From: Terriglobia bacterium
GTDB taxonomy: Bacteria > Acidobacteriota > Terriglobia > Terriglobales > Acidobacteriaceae
Length of the DNA: 64,000 nucleotides
Assembly: GCA_020073385.1 (NCBI GenBank)
Contig: JAIQFH010000003.1
Location: 220,217-284,216 of the forward strand
Direction of reading: 5' to 3'
A model generated the notes under the pieces. The model saw nothing but the letters and a program-made list of their open reading frames with translations, was not told where the DNA came from and did not search any database. Position 1 is the first letter of the stretch, and each line of letters opens with the position of its first letter. The position numbers were made by a program, and so were the translations under genes. Positions 50,080-56,766 of the stretch are shown in pieces.

Positions 50080-51279
50080 ATGTTAAAAGCCGGTGACATT
50101 GCGATCGTCAGTGGGGCGCGCACGCCTTTTGGGCGGTATTGCGGCAAGTTGAAAGATTTCACGGCGCAGGAGTTGGGCGCGGTTGCGGGAAAAGGCGCGA
50201 TTGAACGCTCGGGGATTGATCCGAAAGAGTTTGATCACGTGGTGTTCGGCAACGCGCAGCAGACTTCGGGCGATGCGCTGTACGGAGCGCGGCACGTCGG
50301 GCTGCGGGCAGGAATTCCCATCGAAACACCAGCGTTGACTGTGAACCGCCTGTGCGGCTCGGGCATGCAGTCGATTGTGAGCGCAGCACAGATGATCCAG
50401 ACCGATGAGGCGAAGATCGTGCTCGCCGGCGGGATGGAGGCCATGTCGCAGGCGCCGTTCGTCATCCGCGGCCGCGACGGATTCACCCTGGCGCCGGGCG
50501 GCAAGTTGGAAGATTCGTTGATGATCGCTCTGCTCGATTCCTATTGCGGATCGTACATGGCGAACACAGCGGAGCTGTATGGCTCGCAGCAGGCAATCAC
50601 GCGCGAGATGCAGGACGACTTCGCGCTGCGCTCGCAGAAGTGCGCGGATGATGCTTACAAGGCCGGGCGCATTCAGGAAGAGCTGGTACCGGTGCCGCTG
50701 CGAAATCATAAGGGCGAGCCCACAGGAGAGTCGCTGACTGAGGATGACCACCGGCGCCCACAGACCACGATCGAAGGACTCGCGAAGCTGAAGCCGGCGT
50801 TTGGCAAGAATGGGACAGTGACGGCCGGGAACGCGAGTGGCATCGTAGATGGCGGCGCGGCGGTCGTCGTGATGTCGCTCGAGAATGCTTTGAAGCGTGG
50901 GCTGAAGCCGCTCGGAAGGCTCGTCGGATGGGGCGTCGCGGGCGTAGAGCCGAAAGTGATGGGGCGCGGCCCGGTGCCGGCGTCGAAGATTGCGCTCCAG
51001 AAGGCTGGCCTGTCACTGGATTACATCGACTTGATTGAAGTGAATGAGGCGTTTGCGGCGCAGTATCTGGCGGTTGAGAAGGAACTGGGGCTGGATCGCG
51101 AGAAAGTGAACGTCAATGGCGGAGCGATCGCGCTGGGACATCCGCTGGGCGCGACCGGGACACGGCTGGTGATCACGCTGCTGTATGAGCTGCATCGGCG
51201 CAAGAAGAAGTATGGGCTTGCGACAGCCTGTATTGGCGGCGGCCAGGGAATTGCGATGGTGGTGGAAGCGATGAACTAA
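50080..51279 (+). CDS. Acetyl-CoA C-acyltransferase (thiolase)
   Basis: The enzyme condenses or cleaves acyl-CoA and acetyl-CoA. The 399-residue protein is read from the ATG at 50080, because [20 protein letters not shown] is the normal family start and upstream sequence is repeat. The acyl-accepting Cys is in [11 protein letters not shown] (near residue 91), the active-site loop is NEAFAAQ, the catalytic His is in [12 protein letters not shown] and the second Cys is in [10 protein letters not shown]. It forms a pathway set with the 3-hydroxyacyl-CoA dehydrogenase and enoyl-CoA hydratase a few kb downstream, separated by a GH39 gene and repeats. Short-chain (acetoacetyl-CoA) activity is the most likely. 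Confidence 0.95.
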   Translation: MLKAGDIAIVSGARTPFGRYCGKLKDFTAQELGAVAGKGAIERSGIDPKEFDHVVFGNAQQTSGDALYGARHVGLRAGIPIETPALTVNRLCGSGMQSIVSAAQMIQTDEAKIVLAGGMEAMSQAPFVIRGRDGFTLAPGGKLEDSLMIALLDSYCGSYMANTAELYGSQQAITREMQDDFALRSQKCADDAYKAGRIQEELVPVPLRNHKGEPTGESLTEDDHRRPQTTIEGLAKLKPAFGKNGTVTAGNASGIVDGGAAVVVMSLENALKRGLKPLGRLVGWGVAGVEPKVMGRGPVPASKIALQKAGLSLDYIDLIEVNEAFAAQYLAVEKELGLDREKVNVNGGAIALGHPLGATGTRLVITLLYELHRRKKKYGLATACIGGGQGIAMVVEAMN

Positions 51280-51283
51280 GTTC

Positions 51284-51315
51284 CTTTGCCACGGATCAGC
51301 ACGGATTGCACGGAT
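51284..51315 (+). repeat. GCCACGGATCAGCACGG word repeat
   Basis: TTTGCCACGGATCAGCACGG then ATTGCACGGAT; a close relative lies at 53141. Confidence 0.7.
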
Positions 51316-51327
51316 CAAAATCAATCT

Positions 51328-51424
51328 TGTCATCCTGAGCGGCGCAGTTTGCCGCGAAGGACCCGTGCAGTTTGCCGACGACCATCAGGGTACATGGGTC
51401 CTTCGCTTCGCTCAGGATGACAAA
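51328..51424. repeat. Inverted pair of 'HPERSEG'-type repeats before GH39
   Basis: TGTCATCCTGAGCGGCGC ... GCGAAGGACCC is mirrored by GGGTCCTTCGCTTCGC and CTCAGGATGACAAAA. Confidence 0.85.
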
Positions 51425-51446
51425 AGTTGCTGTGCCTGATTCGGAT

Positions 51447-53132
51447 ATGAATCGAAAGTGCTTTCTTCAAGTAGTATCCGCCTCTTTCGTCCTCCTGTTT
51501 GCGCACATTCTCAGCGCGCAGGTTCATGTTTCGATTCAAGTCGACGCCGCGCGTAGTCTTGGTCCGCTCGATCCGGTCTGGAACTTTTTTGGCTATGACG
51601 AGCCGAACTACACCTACTCTCAGCACGGGCGGGAGCTGATTGCAGAACTGTCGGGGAGCAATGCTGCTCGGGTGCAGATCCGGACCCACAATCTGCTGAC
51701 CACCGGAGACGGCACGCCAGCGCTGAAATGGGGATCAACCAACGCGTACACCGAAGATTCCGCCGGGCATGCGGTTTACGATTGGACGATCGTCGACAAA
51801 ATCATCGATACCTACCTCGAGTCTGGCGCGAAGCCGTTGGTTGAGATCGGCTTCATGCCTGAGGCGCTCTCTAAACATCCGGAGCCGTATCGGCATCACT
51901 TCCCTAACGGCGAGCTTTTCCTGGGATGGACCTATCCGCCGAAGGATTATGAGAAGTGGCGGGAACTGGTCTATCAAATGGTCGCGCACTGCATTGCGCG
52001 ATATGGAAAGAAGGAAGTCGTCGGGTGGAATTGGGAAGTGTGGAATGAGCCCGACATCCCTTACTGGCATGGGACTCCGGAGGAATACGACAAGCTCTAT
52101 GACTACGCGGTCGATGGCATGCGGCGCGCGTTGCCGGAAGCAAAGGTCGGTGGGCCTGCGACGACTGGGCCTGGTTCGGCGAAGGCGGCGGCATTCCTGA
52201 AGCAATTTCTCCAGCACTGCGCGAGTGGAACGAACTCCGCAACTGGTAAGACCGGGGCTCCGCTAGATTTCATCAGCTTTCATGCGAAAGGTGCTCCAGA
52301 GGTGAGGGAAAGGCGTGTTCAGATGGGACTGGCGCACGAGCTACGCGATGTCGATGAAGGACTGAAGATCGTTTCGTCATTTCCGCGGTTTGCTCATCTG
52401 CCGGTGATTTTGAGCGAGGCTGACCCCGAGGGATGCGCGGCGTGTTCGGCCAAGGATCACCCGCAGAACGCGTATCGGAACGGCACGCTCTACCCGGCGT
52501 ATACAGCGATGGCGATCCGGGAGATGCTCGATCTGAACGAGCGCTCCAAGACGAACCTGGCGGGAATTCTTACCTGGGCGTTTGAGTTTGAGGACCAGCC
52601 TTACTTTCTCGGATATCGAACTCTGGCCACGAATGGGATCGACAAACCAGTTCTCGATCTCTTCAAGATGCTGGGATTGATGTCGGGGGAACGCGTTGAG
52701 GTAAAGAGCAGTGCAGCGGTGGATCTCGATGAGATGCTCAAGTCTGGAGTTCGCGGAAAGGCGGACGTCGACGGTCTAGCGGCTCGTGGAAATCATGAAG
52801 TCACGGTGTTGCTGTGGAACTATCAGGATGACGAGGCGTCGGCCGCGGAATTGCCTGTGCAACTGAACCTTGCGGGATTGCCGAGGAATGCAAGAAGAAT
52901 TCTGGTGAAGCACTATCGCATTGACCAGAACCACAGCAATTCCTATACAGTGTGGAAGGCGATGGGGTCTCCACAATCGCCAACTGCAGGGCAATACGAA
53001 TTGCTGAAAGCAGCGGGGAAGTTGCAACTGCTGGAATCGCCCTGGTGGATGGACAGCAAAGACGGTGCGGTGCGTTTGGATGTTCCCATGCCAGGTGAGA
53101 GCCTTTCCCTGGTGGAGTTGAGCTGGTGGTGA
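51447..53132 (+). CDS. Exported GH39-family glycoside hydrolase (beta-xylosidase-like)
   Basis: This 561-residue secreted enzyme starts with a signal peptide (LQVVSASFVLLFAHILSAQ). The barrel begins LDPVWNFFGYDEPNYTYS; the acid/base Glu is in GWNWEVWNEPDIPYWHG and the nucleophile Glu in LPVILSEADPEGCA, the normal GH39 pair. An all-beta C-terminal domain follows (HEVTVLLWNYQDDEASAAEL). GH39 enzymes are mainly beta-xylosidases or alpha-iduronidases acting by retention. The start is chosen from the signal peptide; the region before it is an inverted repeat. It interrupts the acyl-CoA gene set and is probably transcribed separately. Confidence 0.9.
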   Translation: MNRKCFLQVVSASFVLLFAHILSAQVHVSIQVDAARSLGPLDPVWNFFGYDEPNYTYSQHGRELIAELSGSNAARVQIRTHNLLTTGDGTPALKWGSTNAYTEDSAGHAVYDWTIVDKIIDTYLESGAKPLVEIGFMPEALSKHPEPYRHHFPNGELFLGWTYPPKDYEKWRELVYQMVAHCIARYGKKEVVGWNWEVWNEPDIPYWHGTPEEYDKLYDYAVDGMRRALPEAKVGGPATTGPGSAKAAAFLKQFLQHCASGTNSATGKTGAPLDFISFHAKGAPEVRERRVQMGLAHELRDVDEGLKIVSSFPRFAHLPVILSEADPEGCAACSAKDHPQNAYRNGTLYPAYTAMAIREMLDLNERSKTNLAGILTWAFEFEDQPYFLGYRTLATNGIDKPVLDLFKMLGLMSGERVEVKSSAAVDLDEMLKSGVRGKADVDGLAARGNHEVTVLLWNYQDDEASAAELPVQLNLAGLPRNARRILVKHYRIDQNHSNSYTVWKAMGSPQSPTAGQYELLKAAGKLQLLESPWWMDSKDGAVRLDVPMPGESLSLVELSWW

Positions 53133-53140
53133 GGCTAACT

Positions 53141-53211
53141 TCTTTGCCGCGGATTAACGCGGATTTTCACGGATACTGGAATGTCATCCTTCGCTTCGCC
53201 CAGTGATGACA
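53141..53211. repeat. GCCGCGGATTAACGCGG word and short 'HPERSEG' copy
   Basis: TTTGCCGCGGATTAACGCGG (53143-53162) is followed by TGTCATCCTTCGCTTCGC and CAGTGATGACAAA, ending 25 bases before the next gene. Confidence 0.75.
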
Positions 53212-53235
53212 AACCGATTTTTCGAGGAAGCAATT

Positions 53236-54129
53236 ATGGACATCAAGAAAGTTGGAGTTCTCGGTTGCGGCCTGATGGGTTCTGGCATTGCGCAGGTGTG
53301 CGCGACGGCTGGATTCGACGTAACGGTCCTTGAAGTCGAGCAGAAGTTCCTCGACAAAGGATTTGCTGGAATTGAGAAATCTCTCGCGAAGTTCGCGGAA
53401 CGGCCGGTCGAGAAGGGCGGGATTACCGCTGAGCAGAAGGATGCGATCAGAGCGCGTCTTAAGGGCACGACCAACAAATCTGATCTGGCCGATTGCGATG
53501 TCGTCATCGAGGCCATCATCGAGAACGTGGAAGAGAAGAAGAAGATGTATGCATCGATCGACGCCATCGTGAAGAAGGATGCGATCTTTGCTACCAATAC
53601 TTCTTCGATTTCCGTGACCGAGCTTCTGACTGCGGTCAAGCGGCCGGAGCGGTTTATTGGGCTGCACTTCTTCAATCCGGTGCCGCTGATGAAGCTGGTC
53701 GAAGTCGTCCGGACAATTGCTACCGCCGACGAAGTGTACGAGTCCGCGTACGCGTTCGCGAAGAAGCTGGGCAAGGTTCCGGTGCGGACATCGGACAAAA
53801 CCGGATTCATCGTGAACCGGCTGCTGGTGCCGTATTTGCTCGATGCCATCCGGGCGTATGAAGAGGGCGCGGGATCGATTGAAGATATCGACAGCGCCAT
53901 GAAGCTGGGCTGCGGCTACCCGATGGGGCCATTTACGCTCCTGGATTTCGTCGGACTCGATACGACGTACTACATCACGCACGTGATGTATGACGAATTC
54001 AAAGAGCGCCGCTTTGCCTCGCCTCCTCTGCTGAAGCGGATGGTGATGGCGGGCTGGTACGGGCGGAAAACGGGGCGCGGGTTTTATGATTACTCGGACC
54101 CGGAGAAACCAAAGGCGCAGAAACTCTAA
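53236..54129 (+). CDS. 3-hydroxybutyryl-CoA dehydrogenase
   Basis: The enzyme interconverts acetoacetyl-CoA and 3-hydroxybutyryl-CoA using NAD(P)H. The 297-residue protein starts at the ATG at 53236 with AGGAAG seven bases upstream. The dinucleotide fold VGVLGCGLMGSGIAQVCATAG, the catalytic His in RFIGLHFFNPVPLMKLVEVV, the DKTGFIVNRLLVPYL region and the C-terminal GPFTLLDFVGLDTTYYI, with GRKTGRGFYDYSD, are all typical of the short monofunctional Hbd type. Together with the thiolase and crotonase it gives the acetyl-CoA to crotonyl-CoA branch, used for C4 synthesis, polyhydroxybutyrate-related metabolism or beta-oxidation. Confidence 0.95.
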   Translation: MDIKKVGVLGCGLMGSGIAQVCATAGFDVTVLEVEQKFLDKGFAGIEKSLAKFAERPVEKGGITAEQKDAIRARLKGTTNKSDLADCDVVIEAIIENVEEKKKMYASIDAIVKKDAIFATNTSSISVTELLTAVKRPERFIGLHFFNPVPLMKLVEVVRTIATADEVYESAYAFAKKLGKVPVRTSDKTGFIVNRLLVPYLLDAIRAYEEGAGSIEDIDSAMKLGCGYPMGPFTLLDFVGLDTTYYITHVMYDEFKERRFASPPLLKRMVMAGWYGRKTGRGFYDYSDPEKPKAQKL

Positions 54130-54136
54130 GTGAATT

Positions 54137-54352
54137 GTCATCCTGAGCGGAGTAAGAAGTTCGCGAAGCGAAGTTCTTACGCAGTCGAAGGATCCCTTTC
54201 AGCTATGCGTGACGATGGATTCTGCGGGGAATTTCGACTAGTGGTGCCCGGAGAGAACTTCGAAGGCGTGAGTTCCCGTGACTGAAAGGGATCCTTCGAC
54301 TCCGCAAATCGATTCGCTTGGCGAATCGATTTGCTACGCTCAGGATGACAAA
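54137..54352. repeat. Large inverted pair of 'HPERSEG'-type repeats
   Basis: TGTCATCCTGAGCGGAGTAA ... GTCGAAGGATCCCTTTCAG is mirrored by CTGAAAGGGATCCTTCGAC ... CGCTCAGGATGACA, with about 80 bases between. Each arm has its own inner hairpin (AAGAAGTTCGC/GCGAAGTTCTT-like and AAATCGATTCGC/GCGAATCGATTT). Confidence 0.9.
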
Positions 54353-54367
54353 TAGTAGGTTCAACTT

Positions 54368-55150
54368 ATGAACTTCGAAAACATCATTCTCGAAAAGAAA
54401 AACTCGATTGCCTACGTCACCGTGAACCGGCCGAAGGTCCTCAATGCGCTCAACATGGCCACCATGGACGAGTTGCGTTCAGCGTTTCATGACATCAAAA
54501 ACGACGCGGGTATTCGCGTCGTCATCTTCACCGGGTCCGGCGAGAAGGCATTCATTGCCGGCGCCGACATTGGCGAGCTATCCAGGCACGATGCGGTGTC
54601 CGGGAAGGAATATACCCATCGCGGGCAAAACGTACTCAATCTGATTGAGAATCTCGGGAAGCCTGTGATCGCCTGCATCAACGGATTCGCGCTCGGCGGT
54701 GGGTGCGAGATTGCCATGGCTTGCACGATGCGGCTGGCCAGCGAGAATGCGAAGCTGGGGCAGCCGGAGGTGAAGCTCGGGATTATCCCGGGATACGGCG
54801 GAACGCAGCGCCTGCCACGGTTGGTGGGCAAAGGCATCGCGATGCAGATGGTCCTTGCTGGAGAGATGATCACGGCCCAGGAAGCGCATCGCATTGGGCT
54901 GCTAAACGAAGTGCTTCCGGCGGCGGAGCTAATTCCGCGAGCCGAGGCGATTGCTGCGAAGATCATTGCCAATGCTCCGCTGGCCGTGCAATACGCGATG
55001 GAGGCCGTGAACAAGGGCATGGAGATGACTCTGGGCGAAGGACTCTATCTCGAAGCAGTCCTGTTCGGCGTGGCGTGCGCGACTGAGGACAAGACTGAAG
55101 GAACAAAGGCATTTCTCGAAAAGCGCGCGCCGGTTTTCAAGGGCAAGTAG
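54368..55150 (+). CDS. Enoyl-CoA hydratase/crotonase
   Basis: This 260-residue crotonase-fold enzyme adds water to short enoyl-CoA. The two catalytic Glu are present, in FALGGGCEIAMACTMR and GQPEVKLGIIPGYGGTQ. The oxyanion-hole segment is KAFIAGADIGEL, and the N-terminal NRPKVLNALNMATMDEL is standard. Its start follows 15 bases after a large inverted repeat, with AGGTTCAACTT before the ATG. It is the third gene of the thiolase-Hbd-crotonase set. Confidence 0.94.
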   Translation: MNFENIILEKKNSIAYVTVNRPKVLNALNMATMDELRSAFHDIKNDAGIRVVIFTGSGEKAFIAGADIGELSRHDAVSGKEYTHRGQNVLNLIENLGKPVIACINGFALGGGCEIAMACTMRLASENAKLGQPEVKLGIIPGYGGTQRLPRLVGKGIAMQMVLAGEMITAQEAHRIGLLNEVLPAAELIPRAEAIAAKIIANAPLAVQYAMEAVNKGMEMTLGEGLYLEAVLFGVACATEDKTEGTKAFLEKRAPVFKGK

Positions 55151-55177
55151 GCTCCATCAAAGGTAACGCAATACCAT

Positions 55178-55282
55178 TGTCATCCTGAGCGGCGCTTTTT
55201 GCCGCGAAGGACCTATGCAATCTGTAGGCGCCGGCGAGCTGCAGCTGTCCTTCGCTGCTGAAAGCTGTGGCTCAGGATGCCA
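55178..55282. repeat. Inverted pair of 'HPERSEG'-type repeats before ribH
   Basis: TGTCATCCTGAGCGGCGC, TTTTTGCCGCGAAGGACC, and a diverged facing copy (GTCCTTCGCTG ... GGCTCAGGATGCC). Confidence 0.8.
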
Positions 55283-55343
55283 GCATCACAAGATGGGTCG
55301 GATCAATACGGAGGACACTGACATCGCTGCGAAGAAAGACATA

Positions 55344-55919
55344 ATGAAGATCGAGCCGGTGCCGGACTCACTTCCCGCTATAGAAGGTAAGCTTGACGCG
55401 TCCGGGAAACGGTTTGCCGTGGTGGTCTCACGATTCAATTCATTTATCACGGAGAGGCTTTTGCTGAGCGCCTGTGATGGGCTGCTGCGGACGGGAGCTT
55501 TGAAAAAGGACATCGCAGTAGTTCGCGTGCCGGGCGCGTTTGAGATTCCGTCAGCCGCTCGGACATTGGCTTCGACCGGGAAGTACGACGCGATCATTTG
55601 TATCGGGTGTCTCCTGCGCGGGGACACAGCGCACTACGACGTGATTGTCAACGAAGTCACCCGAGGAATTGGACAGTCCGCGCAGGAAACTGGAGTCCCG
55701 CACGCGTTCGGCGTGCTGACTTGCGACACGCTTGAGCAAGCCATCGATCGCGCCGGACTGAAGATGGGGAATAAGGGATTTGAGGCGGCGCTGGCGGCGG
55801 TGGAGATGGCGTCCTTGAAAGACGCTGTCAGCTCTCAGCCCTCAGCCGTCAGTAAAAGCAAGACCCGTGCCGGGAGCAACCATCGTCGGAAATCGCTCAA
55901 AATAAGACGTTCGCGTTGA
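55344..55919 (+). CDS. ribH: 6,7-dimethyl-8-ribityllumazine synthase with extended tail
   Basis: RibH makes lumazine, the precursor of riboflavin. The protein is 191 residues from the ATG at 55344; upstream sequence is repeat. The core is complete: VVVSRFNSFITERLL, VVRVPGAFEIPSAARTLA, ICIGCLLRGDTAHYDVIVNE, PHAFGVLTCDTLEQAIDRAG with the catalytic His position in the preceding segment, and NKGFEAALAAVEMASL. The usual enzyme ends about there, at 155-160 residues. A 30-residue basic, Ser-rich tail follows ([20 protein letters not shown] and more). Its first part is encoded by CAGCTCTCAGCCCTCAGCC words of the intergenic repeat type, so it is probably a repeat-derived extension. nusB follows, a common pairing. 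Confidence 0.94.
   Translation: MKIEPVPDSLPAIEGKLDASGKRFAVVVSRFNSFITERLLLSACDGLLRTGALKKDIAVVRVPGAFEIPSAARTLASTGKYDAIICIGCLLRGDTAHYDVIVNEVTRGIGQSAQETGVPHAFGVLTCDTLEQAIDRAGLKMGNKGFEAALAAVEMASLKDAVSSQPSAVSKSKTRAGSNHRRKSLKIRRSR
55826..55856 (+). repeat. CAGCTCTCAGCCCTCAG words in the ribH tail
   Basis: CTGTCAGCTCTCAGCCCTC and AGCCGTCAGTA lie in frame in the 3' part of ribH. Confidence 0.7.
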
Positions 55920-55999
55920 CGAAATCCATGCAGAACTCCTGACCTATCTCTACCAAAATCACTTCCATGTAAACTGAGGACGCTGCGGCCATCGTGTTT

Positions 56000-56033
56000 T
56001 GCTGGTAGCTGGTGTCTGATAGCTGATTGCTGA
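56000..56033 (+). repeat. TAGCTGGTGTCTGATAGCTG words abutting nusB
   Basis: GCTGGTAGCTGGTGTCTG, then ATAGCTGATTGCTGA, ends at the nusB start codon. Confidence 0.75.
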
Positions 56034-56450
56034 ATGGGTACGCGCAGAAAATCCCGGGAGATCGTGCTGCAGATGCTTTTCCAGGCGGATATGGGGAAGC
56101 AGAATGCGGACCAGGTGCGACGGACGTTTTGGGCCGAGCACGGCGCCACCAGCGCCGAGGTGCGCGGCTTTGCGGATGATTTGTTTCGGGTGGCAACGGA
56201 TCGGTTGAGCGAGATCGACTCTTTGATTGAGAAGCATGCCGAGCATTGGCGCATGGAACGTATGGCCGCGGTCGATCGCAATCTGCTGCGGGCCGCGGTG
56301 GCGGAGTTGTTGGCATATCCGGATACGCCGCGAGCCGTCGTAATCAACGAAGCGCTGGAAATTGCGCGCAAGTTTTCTTCCCCTGAGTCGGTGCACTTTG
56401 TGAATGGAGTGCTCGATAGCGTGGGTAAGGACTTGGGCGGAAGCCAGTGA
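56034..56450 (+). CDS. nusB: Transcription antitermination protein NusB
   Basis: NusB joins NusE (S10) on boxA RNA to keep RNA polymerase elongating through rRNA operons. The 138-residue all-helical protein has RRKSREIVLQMLFQADMG at the start, WRMERMAAVDRNLLRAAVAE and the well-conserved ending PRAVVINEALEIARKFSSPE with FVNGVLDSVGK. The ATG at 56034 lies directly against a tandem word repeat, and no Shine-Dalgarno sequence is visible. Its place after ribH is common in bacteria. Confidence 0.95.
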   Translation: MGTRRKSREIVLQMLFQADMGKQNADQVRRTFWAEHGATSAEVRGFADDLFRVATDRLSEIDSLIEKHAEHWRMERMAAVDRNLLRAAVAELLAYPDTPRAVVINEALEIARKFSSPESVHFVNGVLDSVGKDLGGSQ

Positions 56451-56465
56451 TCAGTTCTCAGTACT

Positions 56466-56590
56466 TTGGGTAGGGCACGGCTTCAAAGGTTGCGAGAACT
56501 CCTGAATGCCGGTAGTAACGTGGAAGAGCGGCGCTTTAGCGCCGCGCAAAGCGCGCAGAATCAACAATGGGCTTCAGCCCCAGTGGTCGG
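56466..56590. repeat. Long copy of the GGCGCTTTAGCGCC repeat
   Basis: GGGTAGGGCACGGCTTCA ... CTCCTGAATGCCGG precedes GAGCGGCGCTTTAGCGCCGC and GGGCTTCAGCCCCAGTGG. It aligns with 32786-32905. Confidence 0.85.
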
Positions 56591-56718
56591 CTATCGCGGC
56601 GATCGGAGTTTTTCCGCAGCCTCTTCAGCCGTGCCGCTAAGGCCCGCAAGAACATGCGGGTTTCCACCTCTTTCGCCTTGTGTCTCAGATTGAAAGCTCC
56701 GCTTGGCTACGCCTTCGC

Positions 56719-56750
56719 GGGACAGCCGAGGCGGCTGTCTCTACGCGGTC
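56719..56750. repeat. GGGACAGCCGAGGCGGCTGTC palindrome
   Basis: GGGACAGCCG-AGG-CGGCTGTCTC, a member of the family at 9394, 25858 and 33719. Confidence 0.75.
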
Positions 56751-56766
56751 TTTTCAGATCTGGCGA

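Larger units (their letters stand above)
56451..56766. other. Repeat-filled gap between convergent genes
   Basis: nusB and the lipoprotein gene point at each other. The gap holds the long repeat at 56466-56590 and the palindrome at 56719-56750; no gene is seen. Confidence 0.6.

Noticed and set aside
51330..51689. A reverse frame containing the peptide CHPERSEGPMYPD
   Set aside because: This peptide is the accidental translation of an interspersed repeat that is often misannotated as protein.
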